Of a stretch of 64,000 nucleotides of DNA, positions 11,518-21,595 are shown piece after piece. Origin of the DNA: Molanna angustata (taxonomy: Eukaryota > Arthropoda > Insecta > Trichoptera > Molannidae); NCBI GenBank assembly GCA_963576475.1, contig OY754980.1, forward strand, positions 24,155,934 through 24,219,933. Reading direction: 5' to 3'. The first letter of the stretch is position 1. Each line of letters starts with the position of its first letter. Position numbers and translations under genes: made by a program. The notes under the pieces were generated by a model. The model had not been told where the DNA came from, searched no databases, and worked only from the letters and a program-made list of their open reading frames with translations.

Positions 11518-11773
11518 CACATTATTGACTTAATACAGTTTGTACAGTGTCATATTCAGTGTCATTTGACATATTTTGTGAAGACGGTCATACTGTTTAA
11601 GTCTTAGCTTTAATCCGGCACTAAGCAACCCAGTTTTTGTATTGCAGAATGTGTATAAGCATAGGATTATAGCCAAGTAGCAAATAGTAAGTAAAATTGA
11701 AAAAAATACTTACATAAAAGATAACAAAATTATATAACGTTTCCTTACGCTTTTTTAATTCTAATTAAATATA
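11518..11773. other. No gene recognised
   Basis: AT-rich spacer without repeat matches in the window. Confidence 0.45.
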
Positions 11774-11917
11774 GGCCGGCCTTCGTGGCTCAGTTGGTTA
11801 GGTATCCGACGATTACTATCTCAAGTCTCCAGAATGTGGCAACTTGTTATTGGGTGCGTGTTAAATTAATATTCGACATAGTACCTGTTAGTTACCCGAG
11901 AAGTAATATATAATGAA
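11774..11917 (+). repeat. SINE-A with internal deletion
   Basis: The head (ggccttcgtggctcagttgg) is followed directly by the SINE-A body from cgattactatctcaagtctc to the tail. The segment holding the B box is missing relative to the 478-711 copy. The junction lies at a shared gac. Without a B box this copy should not be transcribed by RNA polymerase III. Confidence 0.8.
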
Positions 11918-12032
11918 ATATCAATATAAAAATAAAATATCAACAATGTATTAATTTATTTGCACTTCGTACTCTGTTTAAGATATAATATTTATTGAAA
12001 TATTAACAATACGTATTACATTTTTTAATATT

Positions 12033-12377
12033 TTTGTATAAATCATATTATTTATTGAAATTATGCGACCGGTTTCGGAACTAATCATTCCCTTTTCAGG
12101 CCAGTTTTCATATAACACAGGATGTTTGATTCTGTGGGTTGGTTAGTGGATTTGATTAGTAGAAGTACTTGCAGATATAAAACATATCTCATATAGTCCT
12201 TATAACAAACAAACCCACTTCACACAAGACCTGCCCCCAATGAACTCCCCCAATTCCCAATCCCATAGTCTTCTTTTAAGCACATCTTCATATTCAAGTT
12301 GAAAACATGCCTTAAGAGGGAACGGTTAGTTATGAAACCGGACGCATAATTTCATTAAATAGTGTGGTTTATACAAA
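12033..12377. repeat. MITE with roughly 55-bp imperfect terminal inverted repeats
   Basis: The left end (tttgtataaatcatattatt) and the complement of the right end (tttgtataaaccacactatt) pair. The pairing continues through tgaaattatgcgaccggttt and its right-hand counterpart. The flanking att at 12030-12032 and 12378-12380 fits a 3-bp target duplication. No transposase is inside, so it is non-autonomous; I do not assign a superfamily. Confidence 0.7.
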
Positions 12378-12380
12378 ATT

Positions 12381-13112
12381 ATGTATTCATTCTAAAATCT
12401 ATCACAAAGATAATACATAATTCGATATTTGAAAAGAAATTTTAATCTTTGCGCATTAAATTTGAATGACTGACCTCATAGACTTTCAAAACCAATATTG
12501 AATACTATTTTGACAAAAAAAAAATCCAGTTGACTCAGCTATGCGTTATTACTTTCGATTAAAGCGGATTAGTACCAAACATTTCGTGACCATATTATTA
12601 TAGTCCCCCCTCATATAATAATACGTAGGTATAATATAATCCATTTTCCTTTTCGACAAAACTGAAGTATACTGTGTACAGTTTATGTTATTAATACCCA
12701 CCCTTGAGTGAAAATCATACATTATATACTTGAGTTAAGGTACTCGCAATATTTCAAATCGATTGTTGCGTGAATAAGTCAAGGTTATGTGTGTGGTTAA
12801 AATATTTTTATTGCGTATGTTTGTGAATTTTGTACACATACTTAGGTTGACTTTACATGTCCGGGTTTTAGTAAATGAAGTACGCATTTACACTGGACAA
12901 ATCAACTCTCTCATATTTCATGAAAAAATATATTATATGGATTAATAATTTCAATTAAATATACACATGATAAATTAGATAATCATGCACACGCATCAAA
13001 TATGACTTATCATCGGCTGGATTTCATGGTCACTTTAAGTGGTTGCGCATCGTTCAAACATAATTCCTTTCAATTAATTTTGTCATAACATATTTATTGA
13101 AATATGTATATG
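12381..13112. other. Gene-free AT-rich stretch
   Basis: No ORF or repeat recognised. Confidence 0.45.
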
Positions 13113-13696
13113 CTGACCGCCGTGGCACAGTTGGAAAGCAGTTTAGTTTCCATGCGGACATACCCCGCAGAGGAGATATTACTTACTTACTTCCGATGGC
13201 CATACAACTCCGGTAGAGCTTTAGCCTCCTGAACAATAAATAGCTTTCCAAGCCTTCCTGTCAGCTGCAGTGGACTCCCAGTCATCACAAGCATTCAGCA
13301 CGTTCAGATCTCAGGTAACATTGTCCATCAATCTCGGCCTTGGTCTTCCCAGGGGTCTCTTGGTTATTTTGCAGGATACGTTTTGTGGCTCTTTCTTCCC
13401 CTGATCAGATAACATGTCCAATCCAAGCTAATCTTCTGGACCTGATTTCGCTGGTGATTAAAGGTTGTCCTGTCAATGCACGAATTTCCTCATTGCTTCG
13501 TGGTCTCCAGGTACCTGCCGCAATTCCTGGTCTTGGGCCTAATATTTTACGCAATATCCTGTTTTCAAACGTTAGCAGTTTATTAATTAATTTAAATTAA
13601 ATTCTCACGCAATTCTTGCTTTTCTGTGCTGGAACATTGGTTAGTTTGAAGAAATTCCCATACAGAAATAAAATTACCACTTGCGCAGGCCGCAAG
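13113..13696 (+). repeat. SINE-B split by an RTE-type LINE tail
   Basis: The SINE-B head (gaccgccgtggcacagttgg) runs from 13113 to about 13174 (ccccgcagaggaga) and lacks the B box through a small deletion. The body resumes near 13582 (ttaaattaaattctcacgca) and ends near 13696 (cacttgcgcaggccgcaagg). The intervening 13175-13600 is the LINE fragment listed separately. The join falls in the AT-rich part of the SINE that is continuous in the 10712-10917 copy. Confidence 0.7.
13175..13600 (-). pseudogene. RTE-type LINE reverse-transcriptase C-terminus with (aagt)n tail
   Basis: On the minus strand the translation contains the pattern FENRILRKILGP, WRPRSNEEI, then SRRLAWIGHV, typical of the extreme C-terminus of RTE-like insect LINE polyproteins, with stops after it. 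The element ends in aagtaagtaagtaa, seen as ttacttactt at 13181 on the plus strand. It is 5'-truncated and interrupts SINE-B. The plus-strand ORF at 13340-13600 is its antisense shadow. Confidence 0.65.
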
Positions 13697-14054
13697 GAAA
13701 TGTAAATTATTATTATGTACATGTATATTCATAAATAATCATACAACCAAAGTTATTTTAAATTTTAAAAAAATTATACACCTGTAATTATTATTATTTT
13801 TAATTATTATTATTCTGTTATTATTTTATTTGTTTGTTTTTGCTCTCCACACAATGGAATAGTTTTTTTTCTAATAAATATATCAAATTTGAATAATGTC
13901 ATAAATTTAATTCAAAATATTTTGAATATTCATATTGGTTGAAATAAATAAATGAATGGCTCTAATCCCACCAGAGTGCAATAGATTATATTCAACAACT
14001 TGAGAAATATTTCTTTATATTCAATTTTTGATGTAAATAAAGATATTTTGAGTA
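13697..14054. other. No gene recognised
   Basis: AT-rich spacer. Confidence 0.45.
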
Positions 14055-14690
14055 CACTTTATTATATAAACATTATACATACATATCATAACGCCGTTTC
14101 CTTATACAAGGTAGGCAAAGAGAACTGGACGCCAGATTCTTCTATCTTGACATACATAATATATTGCCTCATTTACATGCAAACACCGCGTCATACATGC
14201 ACTCCTATTATTCTGACTTTGTTTACAACCATTTTTCAAAATCTTATTTGTATGATCTTGCTAATGATTTCTCGGTCGGCCCCTACTTATCATTCAATTA
14301 TTTTCAGTATTGAATACTTTGTCAGGCGTTAATCGTTCATTCTATCTACATGTCCCAACCATCGCTTTGTATTTATCTTCAGTCTACCCACAATAATATC
14401 TTCTTAAATCTCGCATGCTTGTCTGATATCTACATTCCTTATCCTATGATATTATACTGTTTTGTCACACATTCGTCTTAGAGACCTCAGCGTTAATTTT
14501 ACTTTCATGCGTCTTTTGCCATGTCCATGTCTCACTTCCATACATTATTGTTGGAACAACTATTGCATTGTGCACAGCGAGCTTCGCTGAACATGAGATA
14601 ATTGGGTCAACCATGATTGCTCTCAATGCACCGTTGACTCTATTTGCTGTTACCCTTCTTTCATCACGCTGAAACATACTTTATAAATAC
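14055..14690 (-). pseudogene. 'SAYP' LINE reverse-transcriptase C-terminal region, degraded
   Basis: The minus-strand frame at 14465-14677 has the recognisable run AVHNAIVVPTIMYGSETWTW, a conserved segment near the end of the reverse-transcriptase region of an abundant insect LINE group. Downstream pieces around 14340-14460 and 14090-14330 correspond to the RIRN- and GHVDRMN-like motifs, with frameshifts and stops, down to the conserved 3' ending and a (tatg)n tail near 14060. It is related to 31925-32330 and 22745-23160. Confidence 0.6.
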
Positions 14691-15204
14691 TTTATATATA
14701 AATATATAACTACATAAAATTTACTATTCGCCTGGTATCGCCCTATCTTGGAATTTTTTTCACTAATAAATAAAAAAGTAATAAACATAATTCTCGTAAT
14801 AAATATACATCTCTGTCATTATAAACCAACAACATATCAGGTATGTTTATTTCCCTTTTTTATCTGGAATTTCTACCTTCGTTTTGTGCGTATCGTTCAT
14901 AAGCAGATATTATTTGTTCCGTTCCCTTAGCAATAAATCATATGGCTGACGTTAATATCCTTTTTGGAAAAATCATTTATTATTTATCAAAGGCATCAGT
15001 TGATTTGGAAACTCTTTTGTATTTTATTTATACGTGCTATACCTATGTTTTTATCTCACCTTTGATGTTTCATATAGTCCAATTTAGTAATTGTTTAAAT
15101 ACAAAGAACATTGTCCAAAATCAATAATTAACAATTTAGGGCGTCTTGAATATTTTTAAAAATAATTAAATAATTATCTAATATTTGTGTTTTTTAGAAT
15201 CTGT
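14691..15204. other. No gene recognised
   Basis: Two plus-strand ORFs of about 60 residues (14748-14930, 14942-15127) are hydrophobic, low-complexity and without motif. Confidence 0.4.
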
Positions 15205-15330
15205 AAACACACTCCAGTGGTTTAAGCACATTTAAAGCATGAATGAAGAACGACTGACAAAGAAAATTTATACAGCTGAAATAGTAGAATCTAATGAAAA
15301 GGACCGGTTAAAAAAAACTTATACCAACCA
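15205..15330 (+). pseudogene. 'SAYP' LINE scrap
   Basis: The translation contains a degenerate QWFKHI, then MNEERLTKKIYTAEI, matching the FGHMGRMNEERLMKKIYNAD segment of 31958-32320. About 120 bp survive, bounded by unrelated AT-rich DNA. Confidence 0.5.
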
Positions 15331-15453
15331 ATATTGTTAAAAAATTAAACATTATTAATGTAAATAATGATACTGAATCATGAACTGTCGCTATACAAAT
15401 AATATTATAATACAGTTCAGGAGTCCACTATCATCTACCTCTCCAAAGCATGT

Positions 15454-15624
15454 AAGTCAAAATATCATGTTGATTTTTATTGACAAACATTTTAACGTCT
15501 CAATAGATACGAAGTTGGGATATTATAGAATAACTCAAAGCACCTAAAGAGCTTACGACCTGTCATCATACTTCTTCTCTATTGAGATGTTAAAAAGTTT
15601 ATCAATAAAAATATCATTTGACTT
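15454..15624. repeat. Foldback family F, complete copy
   Basis: The left arm from 15454 (aagtcaaaatatcat) and the right arm ending 15624 (aaatatcatttgactt) are inverted copies of about 60 bp. The centre matches the copies at 1015-1115 and 54010-54150. No coding capacity. Confidence 0.65.
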
Positions 15625-15924
15625 CCGACAGGAAAAAAAATCCAACGCTTGCGTATACCTATGCAATTTAAAAAAATATTCGATCATGATTGATTTTTTA
15701 ATAGTTACATACATAGAATCGTTTTAATGAAACTTGATGGAGCAAGACCATTATGTGCATTTTGATAGTAGGAATATTTTTTTTACGTTTTTTTTTGTTT
15801 CACTTCGTATCAGAAACCATTTTCTTGGTAATATGTCAAATATGCTTACAATATTTCCAGTTCAATTTTACGACTCATATAAATTAAAGAAATATATGTA
15901 AGGCTTATAAACGATATTTTGTGA
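15625..15924. other. No gene recognised
   Basis: AT-rich spacer leading into a tandem array. Confidence 0.45.
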
Positions 15925-16220
15925 CCTACTACTACCATCATCAAAACTTTGACACGTTTGCGGCTTTTCGCAAGTTCCTCACCTAACAGCGTTGTTCTGC
16001 CGATCACACAGCGTGACTCGCCCGAGGTAGTACGAAGAGACGTAGGTACTACTACCATTATCAAAACTTTTGACACGTTTGCGGCTTTTCGCAAGTTCCT
16101 CACCTAACAGCGTTGTTCTGCCGATCACACAGTGTGACTCGCCCGAAGTAGTACGAAGAGACGTACTACTACCATTATCAAAACTTTTGACACGTTTTCA
16201 GCGTTCCACACGTTCCTCAC
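15925..16220. repeat. Tandem array of 118-120-bp units, left part
   Basis: Units begin near 15931, 16051 and 16169 with actaccat(c/t)atcaaaact and each include cctaacagcgttgttctgcc and gatcacacagcgtgactcgc. The array is cut by the Gypsy element at a ttcctcac site and resumes at 21372. The ORFs at 15846-16319 are shadows of the repeat. Confidence 0.85.
16216..16220. other. Target site duplication, left copy (ctcac)
   Basis: ctcac directly precedes the low-coordinate LTR and is repeated at 21372-21376 after the other LTR. The uninterrupted array unit reads ttcctcacctaacagcg, so the insertion duplicated these 5 bases. Confidence 0.9.
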
Positions 16221-16444
16221 TGTGATGTACTGTGATGGGGTGCACAGTACTATCTCCTCAATTGAATATTGGGGATGGTCTTCTTCAATAAATAACTCAG
16301 TAGTTATCTCTGTAATCAATCTCTGTATTGTCTCAGTACGGGCCCTATGGCAGAATGCCCCCTACTCATTCATACCAAGCCTATATAGGCACAACATCCG
16401 TCTCTTTCACACACGATATCCCTTTCACACTTACGTACACTATA
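16221..16444 (-). repeat. Gypsy 3' LTR
   Basis: 224 bp, bounded by TGTGATGTACTG on the plus strand; the inner end is cactata, where the other LTR has cactaca. It contains a tatata box at 16382-16387 within gcctatataggc. The ORFs at 16222-16515 and 16328-16531 only read across it. Confidence 0.93.
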
Positions 16445-16636
16445 CTCCCACAAATAATCTCAAAAAACATTCACTCACTCAATTTCATCCTAGCTACATA
16501 TTTACAATACAATAATAATACAATACCTTAACAATTTATTTTACATTCATAATTAATTTATACATATGTTATTCAGTCAATTAATTTCTCTTTCCTTGAG
16601 TGAATCTGGGATATCGTTGTCTCACTGGTCGTGGTC

Positions 16637-17152
16637 TCAGTCTGTCTCTCCAAGGAGTCCTTTCTGAAAGAGAAGAAGAATCCGAATTAACCCCGGTCGG
16701 TATATCACTTCAAAGAGTGGACCTAACTCTTCAATACTCTCAGAGTCATTATTAATATCATCCCAGTGTACCCTTCGTTCTACCAAGTGATCCATGTGTC
16801 TTTTCCATTTTAATTTCCCAACAGTTTCCACAATAAAATTCCTATTTCCCAATATCTTGATAACAGTAGCATGTATCCATCTATTTTTAGAGTCTCTAAA
16901 ATCTCTTGTCATAACCCTAGATCCAACATTAAAATTCTTTCCTTTCTTCTTCCCCCCGTAATAATAACCTTGTCTGTTTTGTTTCCATTTCATTCTCTCC
17001 TGAACGTTTCTGTCTATTCTCACAAAGGATTTATCATCATCCGGAATCAATGTATCAAAAATTGATCTAATTCTTCTTCCTATCATTTGTACACTTGGTT
17101 CGATACCTGTTGTAATTGATGGTGTGTTTCTAAAATCTAATAAAAATTTCAA
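16637..17152 (-). pseudogene. Gypsy integrase, C-terminal part
   Basis: The 171-residue frame starts after an in-frame TAA. It holds the end of the integrase core (a LLDFRNTPS-like segment) and the C-terminal domain with the pattern FNVGSRVMTRDFRD, WIHATVIKILGNRNFIVET and a basic end, which contacts DNA in this family. It is in the same frame as 17369-17743. The segment 17153-17368 between them keeps the frame and contains the second catalytic Asp in VSDNG, but is bounded by two stops. Confidence 0.85.
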
Positions 17153-17368
17153 TAATTTTTCCTCATAATTTTCTTGTTATCTATCCCTATTTATTAACTT
17201 TTTTAGAAAATTTTTAACTGTTTTAACTGCTTTCTCCGCTAAACCATTTGAAGCTGGGTGATTAACTGCTGACGTGATATGTTTTATATTCAATTTATTA
17301 CAAAATTCTTTAAATTCCTTTGATGTAAAGGCTAAACCGTTATCTGAAACTATGCAATTAGGTATACC

Positions 17369-17743
17369 TTAAATAGAAAATACTCTTTTTAATACTTTTA
17401 ATGTGCAATATGTATTTATGTTATTTAATTCAATAGCATCAATCCATTTCGACGACGAATCAACTAAAATTAAAAAATATTTATTCGATATGGGACCAAA
17501 AAAATCCAAATGTATTCTATTCCAAATTTTATTTTCCACAGGCCAACTTTGTAATTCCACCCTAGGTGGAGTATTACAATTTCCTGCACATTGTTTACAC
17601 TCTTTCACTGTTCGTTCTATATCTGCGTTCATACCTAACCAAAAAAAATAATTTCTTGCTAAATTTTTTGATTTCACAATTCCCATGTGTGATTGATGTA
17701 TATAATTTAATATTATCTCTTTTAGCACTCCCGGTACTACCAA
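17369..17743 (-). pseudogene. Gypsy integrase, zinc-binding and first core part
   Basis: An HHCC zinc-binding motif is visible: His16 and His19 in YIHQSHMG, then Cys49 and Cys52 in CKQC. The first core Asp lies in the HLDFFGP motif. A TAA at the end of the frame precedes the VSDNG motif. A TGA separates this frame from the RNase H frame upstream. Both stops are in frame, so they are point mutations and not frameshifts. Integrase would insert the cDNA into chromatin; this copy could not encode a full enzyme. Confidence 0.88.
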
Positions 17744-17761
17744 CCTGTTATCATAAAATAA

Positions 17762-18181
17762 TCAATCATTAACAATTGATATTCTATCCCTGATTTGCCA
17801 ATATTTCAAAATATCCCCTGAAATTCTCCTTTTCTCAGGCCAACCATGATTTAAATATTCTTTTATCTCAATAAATAACTTATCAATATTCGAATTGTTT
17901 ATAATTATCTCTCTATCCAACTTTGAATCTTCCGTAATTATATTTAAGTATTCAATTTCTACTTCCTCAACATTAATTTCATTAATTAAAAAATCGTAAT
18001 TTTCTTCATTATCATTTTCTGATATTTTCATAGGTAATCTTGATAAAAAATCTGCTTTGTTATCTTTAGTATTAATATATTCAATTGTATAATCATAATT
18101 CTGTAAAATCAATGCATAGCTTTGCAATCTACTCGCTGTCAATATTGGAATATTTTTATTTTCTCCTAAAATGTGTACCAA
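17762..18181 (-). pseudogene. Gypsy RNase H, C-terminal part, and linker
   Basis: 139 residues. It continues RNase H after a frameshift: ASRLQSYALILQNYDYTIEY and NKADFLSRLP are typical of the end of Gypsy RNase H. The linker to integrase is acidic. The frame is entered through an apparent single-base loss in an A run near 18233-18238, and it ends at a TGA where relatives usually have Trp. Confidence 0.87.
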
Positions 18182-19101
18182 AGGTTTGTTATCACATGCC
18201 AGAATAAATTTTCTTCCATATAAATATTGATAAAATTTTTTAAACCAAAAATAATAGCACTGGCCTCTTTGTCTAATATTGAGTATTTTAATTCTGTTGA
18301 TGTAAATGTTTTGCTGGCATAAGCAATAGGCCTTTCAACACCGTTTTTAAAAATATGGCAAATTATTGCCGACATTCCCACGTTACTTGCGTCCGTAATA
18401 AGCTTAATAGGTATATTTTGATCATAATGTACTAATATTCTATTCGATGCTAATATCTTTTTAACTTTTTCAAAAGCAATCTGACACTCTTCATTCCAAT
18501 TGTACTCTGTATCCCTTTTTAACAGGTTATACATTGGCTCCAAAATACTCGCTAAATTATCAACAAATATTCTATAATAATTAATACCTCCCAAAAAACT
18601 ACGTAATTCTGATACATTTTTAGGCGCCTCCATTTTAATAATTGCTTCAATTTTTTTTTCCAATGGTTGAATACCCATATTAGAAATTTTAAACCCCAAA
18701 TATTCAACTTCCTGTTTATTAAATTCACACTTATCTTCATTAACAGTTAGGCCACAATCATTTAATCTCTGTAAAGTTCTTTCAGTTTCATATTGTAACC
18801 CCTCTAACGTATCGGAAAATATCAAAATATCGTCAAGAAAACATGCAACTTTTAAGTCACTCACTACCGAATTAAGTACGTTACTAAAAATTGCCGGAGA
18901 TGTCGTTAATCCAAATGGTAAAACCTTATATGCAAATAAACCTAAATTAGTGGAAATAACACATAATTTGCTTGATCTTTTATTTAACCTTAACTGCCCA
19001 AATGCATTTTTTAAATCTAATTTTGTAAAATATTTTGCCTCTTTCAATTTTGCCATTAAATCTTCTATTCTAGGCAAGGGATATTTTAAACGATTTAACA
19101 T
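18166..19101 (-). pseudogene. Gypsy reverse transcriptase and RNase H, N-terminal part
   Basis: 311 residues. Visible RT motifs: FTKLDLKNAFGQ (catalytic Asp), LPFGLTTSPAIFS, and FLDDIL as the active-site box (FLDD here, where YxDD or FxDD is usual). RNase H follows with LITDASNVGMSAI and ILDKEASAIIFGLKNF. The last 16 or so residues are out of frame because of the A-run change near 18233. The N-terminus of RT lies in the upstream frame (19107-20624). Confidence 0.9.
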
Positions 19102-19106
19102 AGGAT

Positions 19107-20624
19107 TTAATGTGTTTTTAAAATCCGCACATATTCTGATACTATCATTTTTTTTTTAACTATAACTATTGGACTTGTTATTTCACTAATATCCACTTTC
19201 TCTATTATGTTTTCATCTAATAATCTATTAATTTCTTGTTCTACCTTGTCCTTTAAACTAAAAGGTATTGGCCTTGGATTAAAAAAATTTGGTTGAAAAT
19301 CCGGTTTAACCTCAATATTCACTTCGTAATTCTTAAAACTACCAGTCTTATTTGTAAACACATCCTTATATAATTTTTTCATTTTGTTTAAAAACGAACT
19401 GTTACATTGCCTGTTCTGTATATCAATATTATCACTCGATGTTGAAACTAAACTATTAATATTCCTAAATTCTATATTAAATTTATTTATGAAGTCCCTA
19501 CCTAACAAAAATGACGATCCGTTATTCACAACAATAAATTTTTGTTTCTCACTGATGTTATTATATTCCACATTAAATTCGTAAAAACCTATAACACTTA
19601 ATATTTTATTATCGTAGCCTGATAATTTTAAATCACACTTTCTCAACTTATAACCTTTAAAATATTTATTAAATAAGTGTAAAGGCATTATACTTACACC
19701 AGAACCGGTGTCAAGCATCATTTTGAGTGATACTTCATTTGTTTTTACATTTAGCATTATTGGTTCACAATTTCCATTATTTATCGCAAAAATTGATTGC
19801 ACTTTGTTCTCCAAACAATTATTAGCATAGTGTCCACTTTTGTTACACTTATAACATCTAATATTCCGCAAAAAACAATTCTTTTTTATATGCCCAAATT
19901 TTTGACAAATATGACATTGCAATTTTAATGGCGACAAAACTTTTCTCTCATCAACTGTACCGCGCATGCGCTCGGTATGTCGATTCTCGTGTCTGATTGG
20001 CGACCTTGAAATATGTTTAGCGAATTGTTTTTGTCCTGTTACATTTAAAGACGAAACCGATAAAATACTATTTTCAATACTATCACATAAATTACTTTCC
20101 TGGTTTTTACGTACTAATATGTGTTCATAGGTATTCGCCAAATTAACACATTTATTGAAGTCATTATCTATACCATTTAAAAATAACTTATACTTTATAT
20201 CTCTATTTAAAATTCCAATGATAAATAAATCCTTTAAATTTTCCTCAAGACGGGTTCCGAAATTACATTTTATAGCTAAACTTCTCAATCTCTCTGTAAA
20301 ACTTTTTATAGATTCATCATTACCTTGTTTACAATTATAAAAATACTCTCTAAATTCGTAAATATTTTCATTGCCTTTGCAACTATTCCCCATTAATTTA
20401 CATAATTCTTCAAATTTATATTCAGTAACTTCCTTAGGAAAACATAGTTCACTCAAATATACAAAGGTACTCTCGGTTAAACTAGAAAGAAGAATTGCTC
20501 GTTTCTTCTCATCAGACAATTTCTCATCACCGAGTATGAGAATCTGGTCCAATCTCTTTCTGAAGATCGGCCAATTACCAGACCTATGGCAAAACGGACT
20601 CAATCCTCTCAAAACTGCCTCCAT
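19107..20624 (-). CDS. Gypsy Gag-protease, reading into reverse transcriptase
   Basis: 505 residues from an ATG at 20622-20624. Gag capsid-like region about 1-175, then two CCHC zinc knuckles at Cys237-Cys250 and Cys257-Cys270 that bind the RNA genome. The aspartic protease has LDTGSG at 304-309 and LLGRDF at 373-378. The start of RT (EINRLLDENIIEKV, TSPIVIVKKK) runs until about residue 492, after which the frame is wrong. The break is at a run of ten A (plus-strand T, 19147-19156). Gag and protease are continuous and could be made. Gag and pol share one frame here, which is usual for mag-like elements. Confidence 0.9.
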   Translation of the reverse strand: MEAVLRGLSPFCHRSGNWPIFRKRLDQILILGDEKLSDEKKRAILLSSLTESTFVYLSELCFPKEVTEYKFEELCKLMGNSCKGNENIYEFREYFYNCKQGNDESIKSFTERLRSLAIKCNFGTRLEENLKDLFIIGILNRDIKYKLFLNGIDNDFNKCVNLANTYEHILVRKNQESNLCDSIENSILSVSSLNVTGQKQFAKHISRSPIRHENRHTERMRGTVDERKVLSPLKLQCHICQKFGHIKKNCFLRNIRCYKCNKSGHYANNCLENKVQSIFAINNGNCEPIMLNVKTNEVSLKMMLDTGSGVSIMPLHLFNKYFKGYKLRKCDLKLSGYDNKILSVIGFYEFNVEYNNISEKQKFIVVNNGSSFLLGRDFINKFNIEFRNINSLVSTSSDNIDIQNRQCNSSFLNKMKKLYKDVFTNKTGSFKNYEVNIEVKPDFQPNFFNPRPIPFSLKDKVEQEINRLLDENIIEKVDISEITSPIVIVKKKMIVSEYVRILKTH

Positions 20625-21128
20625 TTCAAGACTAGCTAAGTATTTTATTTATAAAAAAAAAATACTTAACTTAAGACCGTGACCACGAAGTAGCTCGACT
20701 CCGACCGTCTCAGATGCTCCTCAATTGACCCTCTTGCCTCTATGTTCTCCTGCCTGATTCTGCACCGACCCGACGATGACTCTGCTCGTTGACCTTGTCC
20801 TCTCCTGGATTGCTTAAAGATGACGAAAACCCAGCCTGGTCTCGTCTTCTTCACCGACGTCCTTGTACCGCCGTACCGAAAACTCCAACTTCGACTGCGA
20901 AGCTCCCAAAAACTCTCAAATTCTCCAGAATTTGATACTTGAATTCTCCTGAATTCTCCACTTCCACTTTCTTCCAATCTTCCTTGGATGATGCCGCTTC
21001 CTCTCCAAAAACACTCCAGAAAAAAAATGTAGGTAGCAATTTTTTCTTCTAAATTTTATACCACTTGTAGGTATAAAAAAACTTCTAGAATCTTCCTAGA
21101 TTCTCGTATTGAGCGTTTATCTCTTTTA

Positions 21129-21146
21129 ATCCTGTCGACTGCGCCA
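21129..21146 (-). other. Gypsy primer binding site, tRNA-Ser type
   Basis: On the minus strand tggcgcagtcgacaggat lies one base inside the 5' LTR. Tgg plus cgcagtcg is complementary to the CCA end and acceptor stem of insect tRNA-Ser species that begin gcagtcg. The tRNA 3' end would prime minus-strand cDNA synthesis. Confidence 0.88.
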
Positions 21147-21147
21147 C

Positions 21148-21371
21148 TGTGATGTACTGTGATGGGGTGCACAGTACTATCTCCTCAATTGAATATTGGG
21201 GATGGTCTTCTTCAATAAATAACTCAGTAGTTATCTCTGTAATCAATCTCTGTATTGTCTCAGTACGGGCCCTATGGCAGAATGCCCCCTACTCATTCAT
21301 ACCAAGCCTATATAGGCACAACATCCGTCTCTTTCACACACGATATCCCTTTCACACTTACGTACACTACA
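21148..21371 (-). repeat. Gypsy 5' LTR
   Basis: 224 bp. The plus-strand ends are tgtgatg and cactaca (TG...CA). It has the same tatata box (21309-21314) as the other LTR. It ends at the duplicated ctcac. One base difference to the 3' LTR was found by eye. Confidence 0.93.
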
Positions 21372-21595
21372 CTCACCTAACAGCGTTGTTCTACCGATCA
21401 CACAGCGTGACTCACCCGAGGTATGAAGCGACGTACAACTACCAACATCGAAACTTTGATACGTTTGCGGCTTTCTACACATTTCTCACCTAAGAGCGTT
21501 GTTCTACCGATCACACAGCGTGACTCGCCCGAGATAGTATGAAGCGACGTACTACTACCATCATCAAAACTTTTACACGTTCGCTGCACGGGTTG
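21372..21595. repeat. Tandem array of about 118-bp units, right part
   Basis: It continues the unit exactly where the left array stopped (ctcacctaacagcgttgttc) and has a second unit about 118 bp further on. The minus-strand ORFs at 21297-21589 are shadows. Confidence 0.85.

Larger units (their letters stand above)
16221..21371 (-). mobile_element. Ty3/Gypsy LTR retrotransposon, complete but defective
   Basis: The element is 5151 bp: 5' LTR 21148-21371, primer site 21129-21146, gag-protease-reverse transcriptase-RNase H-integrase reading leftward, and 3' LTR 16221-16444. Domain order protease, RT, RNase H, integrase is Ty3/Gypsy. The tRNA-Ser primer and integrase style suggest the mag lineage (inference). 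No env-like ORF is present. Coding is disrupted by two apparent single-base losses in A runs and at least three in-frame stops, while the LTRs differ at only one base that I can see (16443 t against 21370 c, plus strand). It therefore inserted recently, presumably using proteins from an intact relative. Confidence 0.92.

Noticed and set aside
15846..16319. Minus-strand ORFs with a repeated KVLIMVVV-like motif
   Set aside because: The motif is the translation of the 118-120-bp DNA repeat, not a protein repeat.
16222..16531. Plus-strand protein genes over the LTR
   Set aside because: The same frames recur at 21149 because they read through the LTR; no independent support.
19140..19160. Programmed -1 ribosomal frameshift at the A run
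   Set aside because: It lies inside the reverse-transcriptase domain and not at a gag-pol border. A second similar A-run change and stops follow, so mutation or sequencing error is more likely.
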